This document shows, piece by piece, positions 1-8,114 of a stretch of DNA of 64,000 nucleotides. The DNA lies in the NCBI GenBank assembly GCA_013141075.1, contig JABFRQ010000003.1, forward strand, positions 222,191 through 286,190. The letters run 5' to 3'. How positions within the stretch are numbered: position 1 is the stretch's first letter; the number at the start of each line of letters is the position of its first letter. The position numbers and the translations under genes were made by a program. The notes beneath the pieces are model-generated. The model ran no database searches. It worked only from the letters and a program-made list of their open reading frames with translations, and was not told where the DNA came from. This DNA comes from Methylotenera sp. Lineage in GTDB: Bacteria > Pseudomonadota > Gammaproteobacteria > Burkholderiales > Methylophilaceae.

Positions 1-1014
1 AAATATGGCCGTGATGCTGAAAGCGAATCTGACTTATACGGCATGCAATACATGAAAAAAGCGGGCTACGACCCAACCGCCGCGGTCACTTTGCAAGAAA
101 CCTTTGTACGTTTAAGTGCTGATAGAAAAAGCAATTTTATTGATGGCTTATTTGCAAGTCATCCGCCATCACCAGCACGCGTGGCCGCTAATAAAGTAAC
201 GCTTGAAAAAGTTGGCGCAGGCGGTGAGTGGGGTAAAGAAGTGTATGCGCAAAAAGTAGGTAAGCTAAAATCTACTCAAGCAGCTTATAAAGCTTATGAC
301 GAAGGCGTAAAAGCGCTTGCGGCAAAAGATACAGTAAAAGCGACTACATTGGCTAAGCAAGCCATTGCGGGCGAGCCACGTGAGGCGCGCTTTCAAGAGC
401 TATTAGGCGACATTGCCTTTACGCAGAAAAAACCACAAGAAGCATTAGCGTATTACGATAAAGCCATCAAACTACAGCCAGATTACTTTAAACCGCACAT
501 TCAAAGCGGCATTGCACTATTTAATATGGGCAAAAAAGCTGAGGCAGAGCCTTTTCTAAAACGTGCAAATGAGCTGCTTCCAACTGCGCCTGGCCATGCA
601 TTACTCGGCCAAATTGCAGAAGGTCGCGGTGAAACTGATTTAGCCTTGCAACATTACCAAACGGCGGCTGATTCAAATTCTGACATTGGTAAAGATGCCA
701 CAGCACGTGCTGTACATTTAGATTTACCACGCAACCCTGCTAAATACATTCAATCTGGCGCAGTTGCAGACGAAACGGGCAGTTTATTTGCTGTAGTGCA
801 AAACAACACAGGCGTGCCTGTAGGCCGCGTACAAGTGCGCGTGGTGAAATACGATGCACAAACTGGCCGCGCAGTGGCGCAAAGTGCACCAATGCTCATT
901 AACGGCGTAGCGCCAGGTAAACGTAACCAAATTGCGATTGGTACAAAAGTAACCACTGCGCAAGAAGTGCAGCTTTATAAAGTGGTGGTTGAGGCAGCGG
1001 AAGTGGCGAAGTAA
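1..1014 (+). CDS. M48 family metalloprotease with TPR repeats (C-terminal part)
   Basis: The reading frame is open from the first base, so the gene starts outside the window and lacks its N-terminal catalytic HExxH region here. The first visible residues (RDAESESDLYG, then GYDP) match the conserved stretch after the zinc site in M48/Ste24-like periplasmic proteases of the BepA type, followed by the HPPSPARV motif typical of that family. Residues from about 80 onward form several TPR-like helical pairs (for example the segment around AYYDKAIKLQPDY), as in BepA, which binds the outer-membrane BAM complex. A role in outer-membrane protein quality control is inferred from the family. Its stop codon overlaps the start of the next gene by one base, so the two are probably cotranscribed. 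Confidence 0.85.
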   Translation, partial: KYGRDAESESDLYGMQYMKKAGYDPTAAVTLQETFVRLSADRKSNFIDGLFASHPPSPARVAANKVTLEKVGAGGEWGKEVYAQKVGKLKSTQAAYKAYDEGVKALAAKDTVKATTLAKQAIAGEPREARFQELLGDIAFTQKKPQEALAYYDKAIKLQPDYFKPHIQSGIALFNMGKKAEAEPFLKRANELLPTAPGHALLGQIAEGRGETDLALQHYQTAADSNSDIGKDATARAVHLDLPRNPAKYIQSGAVADETGSLFAVVQNNTGVPVGRVQVRVVKYDAQTGRAVAQSAPMLINGVAPGKRNQIAIGTKVTTAQEVQLYKVVVEAAEVAK

Positions 1015-1340
1015 TGGTTAAGTACATTAAAGGAGAGAATCGTTTTGTTGACTTTAAAAGAGAAATTTCTCATTGGAAAAAAATACTATTTTTAGGTACA
1101 TCTTCTTTTATTTTTTTCTTTTGGCTAATACCGTATGGGCTAAGGTTGCTTATTAGCCTAGTTATGAAAAACCCAGAAGTGAAAATTGAAAATGCTGGAA
1201 CACAAGCCATTGCAGATGGTATGAATAACATTGTTAGTTTAGTTGCAAATGTTGCAATATATGGCCTAAAAATCTTTGCAGTAGTATTGCTATTAATATC
1301 AATATTTGGCGCCATTCGAAGCTATATTAGAAGTAGATAA
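1014..1340 (+). CDS. Small two-helix membrane protein, unknown function
   Basis: A 108-residue protein whose ATG overlaps the previous stop (TAATG), which supports translational coupling to the M48 protease gene. Two hydrophobic segments are visible, roughly residues 25-50 and 75-102, with a short loop between them that contains Lys and Glu. The N-terminus is charged (MVKYIKGENRFVDFKRE). No enzyme motif is seen. The run is AT-rich relative to the upstream gene. A partner role for the protease is possible only by position. I do not recognise the family. Confidence 0.6.
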   Translation: MVKYIKGENRFVDFKREISHWKKILFLGTSSFIFFFWLIPYGLRLLISLVMKNPEVKIENAGTQAIADGMNNIVSLVANVAIYGLKIFAVVLLLISIFGAIRSYIRSR

Positions 1341-1407
1341 TCTCACCAATTAAAGTTAGCAACGCATCAACATTATAGTGTAATTTTTACACGACATCAT
1401 TTCACCA

Positions 1408-1442
1408 CCTCTGTAAGCCAATATCCATGCGGTTTACAGAGG
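1408..1442 (+). repeat. Stem-loop repeat, 'GCCAATATCCATGCGG' family, copy 1
   Basis: Twelve-base-pair perfect stem (CCTCTGTAAGCC / GGTTTACAGAGG) around the loop AATATCCATGC. The same core occurs at 7046, 30344 and 55848, and as a variant inside creC at 53337, with different stem bases. It lies in the 200-base gap between the small membrane protein and bioD; the rest of that gap holds only short hairpins (for example 1508-1524) and no gene. Confidence 0.75.
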
Positions 1443-1540
1443 CATAAAAAATCCTCGGGCGATTTTCAGGCATGAATAGCCAGCTTCAGCTGGTATATTC
1501 TGCGGGGACAACCCTTGCGGTTGTAAGCAAAATAGCTTTT

Positions 1541-2206
1541 TTAAAGCTCAAATTGCGCAGGTTTTTTCCACTGCACAGAACTTAAACAAGGCGCTGAGAT
1601 ACGCTGCTTTAAGCTGTGCAAATTTTCTTCAAAATTCATCATATTCGGCTCAATTTGGTTGGCGACCCAACCGGCTAATTTAAGGCCGCGCGCTTGAATG
1701 GCTTCTACTGTTAGTAGCGCATGGTTAATGCAGCCAAGTTTGATGCCTACCACCAAAATAATGGGAATATTCAATGCTACAGCAACATCTGCCAGCGTTT
1801 GCGTTGCATTTATTGGCACAAAAAAACCGCCCGCGCCTTCTACAATCACCACGTCTGCCAACTCGCTAAGTTGTGTGTAAGCTTGCTGAATCACTTCAAT
1901 TTGCATATTAACACTAGCAAGTTCTGCGGCAATATGGGGTGCAATGGCTGGTGCAAAGTGATATGGGTTAACGATATTTAACGGTGCTTTTACATTACTG
2001 GCATTGCTTAGCGCAGTGACATCTTCATTTAATAGCTCACCTGTTGTACCCAATTCACTAGGCTCGTTCAATTCGCAACCTGATGCGATGGGCTTCATAC
2101 CCACAGCTTTAAAACCAAGCTGCACAAAATGTTGCACTAATGCGCTGGCGACATAGGTTTTACCTACATTGGTATCTGTACCGATAATAAAATATGATTG
2201 GCGCAT
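1541..2206 (-). CDS. bioD: ATP-dependent dethiobiotin synthetase BioD
   Basis: Carboxylates and cyclises 7,8-diaminopelargonic acid to dethiobiotin, using ATP and CO2, in the cytoplasm. The N-terminus carries the P-loop GTDTNVGKT (residues 9-17), and the family motif VEGAGGFFVPI follows in the middle; the length of 221 residues is normal. The ATG at 2206 is preferred to a TTG one codon upstream, with an AGGT-like ribosome site just ahead. It is the last gene of the minus-strand bioB-F-H-C-D cluster, separated from bioC by 82 bases that contain a REP palindrome, which may lower its expression relative to the upstream genes. Confidence 0.95.
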   Translation of the reverse strand: MRQSYFIIGTDTNVGKTYVASALVQHFVQLGFKAVGMKPIASGCELNEPSELGTTGELLNEDVTALSNASNVKAPLNIVNPYHFAPAIAPHIAAELASVNMQIEVIQQAYTQLSELADVVIVEGAGGFFVPINATQTLADVAVALNIPIILVVGIKLGCINHALLTVEAIQARGLKLAGWVANQIEPNMMNFEENLHSLKQRISAPCLSSVQWKKPAQFEL

Positions 2207-2218
2207 CAATTTTTACCT

Positions 2219-2281
2219 GTCATTGCGAGCGTAGCGTGGCAATCCACCATTTTTAGATTGCCACGCTACGCTCGCAATGAC
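2219..2281. repeat. REP palindrome between bioC and bioD
   Basis: Long inverted repeat: GTCATTGCGAGCGTAGCG on one side and its complement on the other, with arms of about 26 bases and an AT-rich loop. The same family recurs at 50802-50868. It fills most of the bioC-bioD spacer. Confidence 0.85.
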
Positions 2282-2288
2282 AATTCCG

Positions 2289-3197
2289 TTATTTATTTCT
2301 AGATTTAAAAGTAATGGGCGAAACACCATCGTCAAACTTGGGTTTATCTTGCCCACGCCAAGCATGGCCGTACACCACTTCAAATGTGGCTGGGAGCTTT
2401 CCATCAACCCGAAACTGCTCGTAATTGGCCTCTAATTTTTGTAAGAAGCCGCGCCCTAACAAGCCTCTAGCTCGGCCATCTGTGGCGTTATGTGCGCCTA
2501 TGCTTTTTAGATCCCGCATCACACTTTTGGCATCATCATACGTTAAGGTAAAGCGCTCTACATCAAGCACTGGCGCGCTAAAGCCTGCGCGCACTAGCGC
2601 ATCGCCTATGTCGTGCATGTCAATAAAGCGGCTTACGCTGGTGGTGCCATCTTGTTGTGTGGCTACACGTAATTCTTTGAGTGTATCTGGCCCAAAGGTA
2701 CTGAACATGAGCAAACCTTCTGGCTGCAACACGCGGTAAAATTCTTGCAGTGCGGCGTCTAAATCGTTACACCACTGAATCGCTAAGTTAGACCACGCCA
2801 AGCCTACGCTGGCGCTGGCAACGGGCAAATGCTCAATATCCGCACAAATTAGATTTTGCTTTGGTGCTGCAAATTGACCTGTGCTAAAAAATATTTTTGC
2901 TTGATTGAATAAACTGACATTTTGAGCCGTACGGCGCGTTTGTTGCAACATGGGCAATGCAAAATCTAACGACACTACTTGAGATTTTGCAAAGCGTTTT
3001 TGCAAGGCATGGCTTGCAGCGCCTGTGCCACAACCCGCATCCAGTATGGTGCGTGGGTTAATCTTCACTAAATCTAAGCGGCTCAACATTTCCGTACGCA
3101 CTTGTTTTTGCAGTATGGCGGCGGCATCATAAGTGCTGGCTGCACGCCCAAATGAAGCGCGCGCACGCGCTTTATCTATATGGTAAATATCGCCCAT
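2289..3197 (-). CDS. bioC: Malonyl-ACP O-methyltransferase BioC
   Basis: Methylates the free carboxyl of malonyl-ACP with S-adenosylmethionine, so that fatty acid synthesis can elongate it to pimeloyl-ACP methyl ester. The SAM-binding motif I is ILDAGCGTGAASHAL near residue 50, and a class I methyltransferase fold follows (CADIEHLPVA as motif II region, GLLMFSTFGPDTL later). At 302 residues it is longer than the E. coli enzyme (about 251), as is common in betaproteobacteria. It starts two bases after the bioH stop codon, which indicates a shared transcript, and its neighbours bioH, bioF and bioB fix the pathway. Confidence 0.93.
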   Translation of the reverse strand: MGDIYHIDKARARASFGRAASTYDAAAILQKQVRTEMLSRLDLVKINPRTILDAGCGTGAASHALQKRFAKSQVVSLDFALPMLQQTRRTAQNVSLFNQAKIFFSTGQFAAPKQNLICADIEHLPVASASVGLAWSNLAIQWCNDLDAALQEFYRVLQPEGLLMFSTFGPDTLKELRVATQQDGTTSVSRFIDMHDIGDALVRAGFSAPVLDVERFTLTYDDAKSVMRDLKSIGAHNATDGRARGLLGRGFLQKLEANYEQFRVDGKLPATFEVVYGHAWRGQDKPKFDDGVSPITFKSRNK

Positions 3198-3198
3198 A

Positions 3199-4017
3199 TT
3201 AGTGGCTTGCAGGTTCTAAAAATTGCACTAAAGCATCAATAAACTGCTCTTGGTGCGATAAAAATGGGGCGTGCGAAGCGCCAGCCATTACCCGTAAATA
3301 ACCCACGGGTAAGTTTTGCATCATCCAATGCGCGGCTTGCACAGGCGCCAAGGTATCGCGATCGCCATGAATCAATAGCGTTGGCTTTCTTAATGAGGCT
3401 ACTTCTGCGCGCAAATCAGTATCTAGCAATATCGCCAGCGCTTTTAGCAGAGTTTGTGTGGTGGGCGCTGGGCGCTCTTCAAACTTTTTACGTAATAGGC
3501 GCACAGTGCTTCTTGCGCTTGTGTCGCCCATGCATTGCAACGTTAGAAATTGCGCCATAGTTTTGTGATAATCAGCATCTACATTGTCTGCAAATTTACT
3601 AAATACTTCAGGCGCGATGCCTGCGTTCCAATCTGGCAACGTATCAGTATTATTTTTTATCGCACTCTTATTTACAAAACAAGGTGTTGAGCCCACTAAA
3701 ACCAGCCTACGTACCGCATCTGGATGGTCTAACGCAAGCCGCATGGCCACTTGCCCGCCCCAAGACCAGCCTACTAAATCAGCATTTGCGGGTATCATTT
3801 CTGCAATTTTTTCTGCAATAATATGCAAGTGATATGGCTCAAGCGGACGGCTTGAGCCCATACCAGGAATATCCACAATATGCAGCGTAAACTGCTTACT
3901 CAAGCTTTTAACCAACGGTTGCCACACCGCGCCATTCATCGCCCAGCCGTGCAGCAGCACTAAGTTTGGGCCTGCGCCTATAGATTCAATGTGGATGTTG
4001 GCTGGGGTAATAATCAT
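3199..4017 (-). CDS. bioH: Pimeloyl-ACP methyl ester carboxylesterase BioH
   Basis: Alpha/beta hydrolase that removes the methyl group from pimeloyl-ACP methyl ester, ending the BioC/BioH route to pimeloyl-ACP. Visible features are the oxyanion-hole segment LLHGWAMNG (about 21-29), the nucleophile elbow GWSWGG with Ser85, the acid in LLIHGDRDTLAP and the catalytic His in AGASHAPFLSH. These correspond to the Ser/Asp/His triad of E. coli BioH. The 272-residue length is normal. The start overlaps the bioF stop by four bases (ATGA), a sign of translational coupling. Confidence 0.93.
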   Translation of the reverse strand: MIITPANIHIESIGAGPNLVLLHGWAMNGAVWQPLVKSLSKQFTLHIVDIPGMGSSRPLEPYHLHIIAEKIAEMIPANADLVGWSWGGQVAMRLALDHPDAVRRLVLVGSTPCFVNKSAIKNNTDTLPDWNAGIAPEVFSKFADNVDADYHKTMAQFLTLQCMGDTSARSTVRLLRKKFEERPAPTTQTLLKALAILLDTDLRAEVASLRKPTLLIHGDRDTLAPVQAAHWMMQNLPVGYLRVMAGASHAPFLSHQEQFIDALVQFLEPASH

Positions 4018-5171
4018 AATACCTGCTCTGCTTGGTGAATTGCGTTGATTAAGGCTTTTACATCATCTAAAGAGTGGGCGGCAGAAATTGAAATTCGCAA
4101 TCGCGCCGTGCCTTTTGGCACCGTTGGCGGGCGAATCGCTGGTACTAAAATACCGCCTGCCTGCAAATATTCGCTTAACTTTACGGCCTCTACATTACCA
4201 CCAACAATTAGTGGTTGCACAGCAGTAATTGATGGCATTAACTGCCATTTTTTGCAGTGTAGATTCGCCTTAAAGTAAGCAATCAAGCCGTGTAAATGTG
4301 TGCGTAATTCATCGCCCTGCGCTATCAATTTTACTGATGCCGATAACGTAGCAGATAGCGCTGGCGGCGCTGGCGTTGAATACACATAGCTTTTTGCGGT
4401 TTGAATTAAGTAATCAATCACTACTTTTTCGCCTGCCACAAACGCGCCAGCCACGCCAGCGGCTTTGCCTAGTGTTGCCATCATAATAATGCGTGGTGAT
4501 TTTAGCTTAAAGTGGTTTAGCGAACCCTCGCCATGTTCACCCAGCACGCCAAAACCATGTGCATCATCAATGTATAAATAAGCATCATATTTTTCGCAAA
4601 GCGCTAAGTATTCTGGCAATGGCGCAAGGTCGCCATCCATACTAAATACGGCATCAACTGCAATGAGCTTATGTTTTGCGGTGCTGACCTTAAGCAAAGT
4701 TTCAAGCGCAGTCACATCGTTATGCGTAAAGCGATTAAATTCTGCCAGTGAATAATAGCCGCCATCGTTCAGGCAAGCATGATTCAATTTATCTGCGAAA
4801 ATCGCATCGCCACGCCCTACCAGTGCGCCTAGTACGCCGATATTGGCCATATAACCTGTTGAAAATAACAGTGCGGCAGGTAGTTTTACAAATGCCGCCA
4901 ACTGCTGTTCTAAATCGTCATGGTAGCGATGATGCCCAGTCACTAGGCCTGACGCGCCGCTACCCACGCCCGAATCACCCGCCGCTTTTTGCATAGCGGC
5001 AATTAAATCAGGATGGTTCGCCAAGCCTAAATAATCGTTACTGCAAAACGATAAATACGGCTTGCTGTTAGCAATAATATGTTCAGCTTGCGGCGAATCC
5101 AACAAACGGCGCTGGCGTAGCAAGCCATCTGCCTTACGCTGATCTAACGCTAATTGTAATGAAGCAAGCAT
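4014..5171 (-). CDS. bioF: 8-amino-7-oxononanoate synthase BioF
   Basis: PLP-dependent enzyme that condenses pimeloyl-ACP with L-alanine to give 8-amino-7-oxononanoate and CO2. The sequence shows the alpha-oxoamine synthase signature: SFCSNDYLGLANHP near the N-terminus, the glycine-rich GSGASGLVTGHHRYH segment, DDAHGFGVLGEHG with the PLP-contacting Asp, and the Schiff-base lysine in MMATLGKAAGVAG near residue 235. The length of 385 residues is as expected. The gene begins two bases after the bioB stop and overlaps bioH. Confidence 0.95.
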   Translation of the reverse strand: MLASLQLALDQRKADGLLRQRRLLDSPQAEHIIANSKPYLSFCSNDYLGLANHPDLIAAMQKAAGDSGVGSGASGLVTGHHRYHDDLEQQLAAFVKLPAALLFSTGYMANIGVLGALVGRGDAIFADKLNHACLNDGGYYSLAEFNRFTHNDVTALETLLKVSTAKHKLIAVDAVFSMDGDLAPLPEYLALCEKYDAYLYIDDAHGFGVLGEHGEGSLNHFKLKSPRIIMMATLGKAAGVAGAFVAGEKVVIDYLIQTAKSYVYSTPAPPALSATLSASVKLIAQGDELRTHLHGLIAYFKANLHCKKWQLMPSITAVQPLIVGGNVEAVKLSEYLQAGGILVPAIRPPTVPKGTARLRISISAAHSLDDVKALINAIHQAEQVL

Positions 5172-5173
5172 GC

Positions 5174-6199
5174 TTAAATCTTGTTAATGCCCAATTTTGC
5201 AAACATTTTTTTATCTTCTGATGCTTCAGGGTTCGCCGTTGTGAGCAATTTTTCACCATAAAAAATACTATTTGCACCTGCCAAAAAGCACAAGCTTTGT
5301 ATGGCTTCACCCATGCTTTGGCGGCCAGCAGAAAGGCGCACAAAGCTAGTTGGCATCATAATGCGTGCGGCGGCAATAGTGCGCACAAACTCAAATGGGT
5401 CTAGTGCTTCCGTGCCGTGCAGTGGCGTGCCTTCTACTTGTGTGAGCAGGTTAATCGGCACGCTTTCTGGTGGTTGCTCCATGTTTGCTAGCTGCGCCAA
5501 CAAACCAGCACGCTGATTGCGCGATTCACCCATGCCAATAATGCCGCCGCTACACACGTGAATATCTTGGCTACGCACGCGATCTAATGTATCTAAGCGG
5601 TCTTGATAAGTGCGTGTAGTAATTACATCGCCATAAAATTCTGGCGCGGTGTCTAAGTTGTGGTTGTAATAATCTAAGCCTGCTTCTTTTAACTGCTCGG
5701 CTTGGCCTTCTTTTAACATACCTAAAGTAGCACAGGTTTCTAAACCCATCGCTTTGACTTCGGCAATCATCTTTAATACTGGTTCTAAATCGCGCTGCTT
5801 CGGGCCGCGCCATGCTGCGCCCATGCAAAAGCGGCTTGCACCATTGTCTTTGGCTTCTTGCGCGGCAGCTATTACGTCATCTAACTTCATCAGCGGCTCG
5901 TCTTCAACCTCTGTATGGTAACGTGCTGCTTGCGGGCAATAGCCGCAATCTTCACTACAACCGCCTGTTTTAATTGACAATAATGTGCTCACTTGCACTG
6001 CATTTGGGTCAAAATTCGCACGATGCACAGCTTGTGCGCGAAACATTAAATCGCTAAACGGCAGCTCAAATAGCGCTACAATTTCATCTACACTCCAGCG
6101 ATTCACCGTATTATGTGCGTGCGGCTGAATATTTGCTTTTAGGCTATCCATATTGATGACGGCTTGTGTCTTAGATTCTGGTGAAGTTGATTCAAGCAT
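5174..6199 (-). CDS. bioB: Biotin synthase BioB (radical SAM)
   Basis: Inserts sulfur into dethiobiotin to form biotin, using a [4Fe-4S] cluster and S-adenosylmethionine plus a sacrificial [2Fe-2S] cluster. The radical-SAM motif CSEDCGYC is at residues 81-88 (Cys81, Cys85, Cys88), and [11 protein letters not shown] follows. The length of 341 residues fits the family. The ATG at 6199 has a good AGGAA ribosome site seven bases upstream. It is the first gene of the bio cluster. A 14-bp perfect palindrome 26-39 bases upstream of the start is a candidate operator. No bioA gene is present in the cluster. Confidence 0.97.
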   Translation of the reverse strand: MLESTSPESKTQAVINMDSLKANIQPHAHNTVNRWSVDEIVALFELPFSDLMFRAQAVHRANFDPNAVQVSTLLSIKTGGCSEDCGYCPQAARYHTEVEDEPLMKLDDVIAAAQEAKDNGASRFCMGAAWRGPKQRDLEPVLKMIAEVKAMGLETCATLGMLKEGQAEQLKEAGLDYYNHNLDTAPEFYGDVITTRTYQDRLDTLDRVRSQDIHVCSGGIIGMGESRNQRAGLLAQLANMEQPPESVPINLLTQVEGTPLHGTEALDPFEFVRTIAAARIMMPTSFVRLSAGRQSMGEAIQSLCFLAGANSIFYGEKLLTTANPEASEDKKMFAKLGINKI

Positions 6200-6220
6200 T
6201 TGCAGTTCCTTTAAATATTA

Positions 6221-6241
6221 TGACCTAAATATATTTAGTCA
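6221..6241 (-). promoter_or_regulatory. Palindrome upstream of bioB, candidate operator
   Basis: CTAAATATATTTAG (6225-6238) is a perfect 14-bp palindrome flanked by TGAC and TCA. It lies 26-39 bases before the bioB start, where the promoter is expected. It matches neither the BirA operator pattern nor the BioR box as I know them. Confidence 0.4.
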
Positions 6242-6317
6242 CTTTTGGTGTAAGCTTGCTTGCTACAAGCACCCATAAAACGCAATTATACCTTGTCAAC
6301 CAAATGCAGCGCAAACC

Positions 6318-7040
6318 TTGAACATTAGATTAAAATTTAAGCAAATCGTCGCTACTGGCTTACAGACATTTGCCCAACAATATTGCCTGCTTTGCGCTGC
6401 GCACAATGGCAGCGAGCTGGGTTTATGCAATGCCTGCGCCACCAGTTTACCTTGGCACGGCGCGCCACAATGTCCACAATGCGGCTTACATTCAGATGGC
6501 TTAGTTTGCGGCCACTGTTTAAGCTCGCCGCCAGACTTTGATGCCACGCACAGCCTATTTACCTATGATTTTCCTGTAGATAGCATGTTACAACATTACA
6601 AATATCGTGACATGCTGCACTTAAGCAATACCTTCGCCACATTATTTAGCCAAAAACTTGCGACAAAAAACAATGCCAATAAAATTGATTTAATCATCCC
6701 CATGCCTATGCACAGCGCGCGCTTAAAAGAGCGCGGCTTTAACCAAGCCTTAGAAATCGCCCGTATTATTGCAAAAAATTCTCAAATAAAATGTGATTTC
6801 ACCACCTGCCAGCGCACCAAGCTCACCCCGCCACAAGCCAGCCTACCGCTGAAAGAGCGCATTAAAAATATTCGCGGCGTGTTTAGCTGCATGCAAAAAT
6901 TACAAGGCTTGAATATCGCTATAGTAGATGATGTAATGACCACGGGCGCAAGCTTGAATGAGCTGGCAAAAACGTTAAAACAAGCAGGCGCAAGCCATGT
7001 GGAATGCTGGGTAATAGCAAGGACTTTACCGCACAAATAA
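6318..7040 (+). CDS. comF: ComF family phosphoribosyltransferase-like protein
   Basis: Member of the ComF/GntX family, linked to DNA uptake and natural transformation in several bacteria, though the biochemical role is unsettled. The N-terminal third has a four-cysteine zinc-finger pattern (CLLC, CNAC, CPQC, CGHC), and the C-terminal part carries the PRPP-binding loop VDDVMTTGAS at residues 203-212. The length of 240 residues is typical. The start is uncertain: no ATG lies in frame near the N-terminus, and the TTG at 6318 is the best candidate. The gene is divergent from bioB, an arrangement often seen in betaproteobacteria next to the biotin genes. Confidence 0.85.
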   Translation: MNIRLKFKQIVATGLQTFAQQYCLLCAAHNGSELGLCNACATSLPWHGAPQCPQCGLHSDGLVCGHCLSSPPDFDATHSLFTYDFPVDSMLQHYKYRDMLHLSNTFATLFSQKLATKNNANKIDLIIPMPMHSARLKERGFNQALEIARIIAKNSQIKCDFTTCQRTKLTPPQASLPLKERIKNIRGVFSCMQKLQGLNIAIVDDVMTTGASLNELAKTLKQAGASHVECWVIARTLPHK

Positions 7041-7045
7041 CCCTG

Positions 7046-7082
7046 CCCTGCGACCCGCATGGATATTGGCTCCCAGAGGCAT
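7046..7082 (-). repeat. Stem-loop repeat, 'GCCAATATCCATGCGG' family, copy 2
   Basis: Read on the minus strand it contains GAGCCAATATCCATGCGGG, as at 1408, 30344 and 55848. It lies six bases after the comF stop codon and ends about 50 bases before trmL. Confidence 0.7.
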
Positions 7083-7134
7083 CTATTTCACATTAAATAT
7101 TACTGTCAAACGCACTCTGCGTTAAAATACCACT

Positions 7135-7599
7135 ATGTTCCACATCGTCCTTTTTGAACCAGAAATTCCGCCCAACACGGGCAATATCATTCGCCTATGC
7201 GCCAATACTGGTGCGGCTTTGCATTTGGTGAAACCTTTGGGTTTTAATTTAGATGACAAGCAGCTTAAACGCGCGGGATTGGATTATCACGAATACTCTA
7301 GCTTGCAGGTGCATGAAAATTGGGCAGATTGCAAAATCGCTTTGATGGGCAAGCGTTTATTTGCCATCACCACCAAAGGCAGCACTCGGCATAGCGACAC
7401 TCAATTTAAAGATGAAGATGTGTTTGTATTTGGCCCCGAAACACGCGGCTTGCCTGAAGAAATACGTGCTGAATTTACACCTGAACATAGGCTACGCCTG
7501 CCTATGTTGCCTGATAGCCGCAGTTTAAATTTATCTAACTCAGCCGCAGTGTTGTTATATGAAGCATGGCGGCAGGTTGGCTTTACAAACGGGATTTGA
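7135..7599 (+). CDS. trmL: tRNA (cytidine(34)-2'-O)-methyltransferase TrmL
   Basis: SPOUT-class RNA methyltransferase that modifies the wobble nucleotide of two tRNA-Leu isoacceptors. The sequence shows the family pattern: MFHIVLFEPEIPPNTGNIIRL at the N-terminus (first residues), FGPETRGLPEEI in the middle and LNLSNSAAVLLYEAWRQ near the end, which form the trefoil-knot SAM site. The length of 154 residues is normal. The ATG at 7135 is the natural start. It is the third of four genes on this strand but well spaced from comF. Confidence 0.95.
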   Translation: MFHIVLFEPEIPPNTGNIIRLCANTGAALHLVKPLGFNLDDKQLKRAGLDYHEYSSLQVHENWADCKIALMGKRLFAITTKGSTRHSDTQFKDEDVFVFGPETRGLPEEIRAEFTPEHRLRLPMLPDSRSLNLSNSAAVLLYEAWRQVGFTNGI

Positions 7600-7684
7600 G
7601 AACGGCAGGCAGTTAATTTTCTTTGATTTTACTGTTGCATTTGGTTAATCTACAAACTTACGAATAATAAAGAATAAAACTACT

Positions 7685-8071
7685 ATGAAAATAATTTTGG
7701 CAGTAATTCTAATTAGTGCGGCTATTGCATACTTTTTCTATTCTAAAAAAGAAGCTAATAACCCCGCTAAAAATAATGTTAAAAAACCTGAGGCCTCTGC
7801 ACCGAAGCCGCAGTATAGATGCGTGATAATTAACACTGGCTTAAATGCTTGCAGCGCAGCACAAGCCATGGCAATGAAGCCAATATTGATGAATGAAGCG
7901 CCCGTACTGCCGCTAAAGGGGTGCAATATGGCTAAGTGTGATTGTAAATTTACGCGGCATAATGACCGCCGCTTGGATAGTCGTAGAGATCGTTTAAAGT
8001 CAGCGGAGGAAATTATGGGCAATGCTAACAACCGCCGCGAAAAGAAAGAACGTCGCAAACAACGTTATTAG
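7685..8071 (+). CDS. Membrane-anchored basic protein, unknown function
   Basis: A 128-residue protein with an N-terminal hydrophobic segment (residues 2-18, IILAVILISAAIAYFFY) that looks like a single membrane anchor. A Lys/Pro-rich linker follows, then a small cysteine-containing part (YRCVIIN, LNACSAA, KGCNMAKCDCKF) and a very basic tail ending in RREKKERRKQRY. The clustered cysteines could bind a metal or form disulfides, but no family is recognised. It is convergent with gpsA. Confidence 0.6.
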   Translation: MKIILAVILISAAIAYFFYSKKEANNPAKNNVKKPEASAPKPQYRCVIINTGLNACSAAQAMAMKPILMNEAPVLPLKGCNMAKCDCKFTRHNDRRLDSRRDRLKSAEEIMGNANNRREKKERRKQRY

Positions 8072-8114
8072 TACTGTGTAAAGAAAATGGTGGTGTAAAA
8101 ACCGTTATCAGTGC

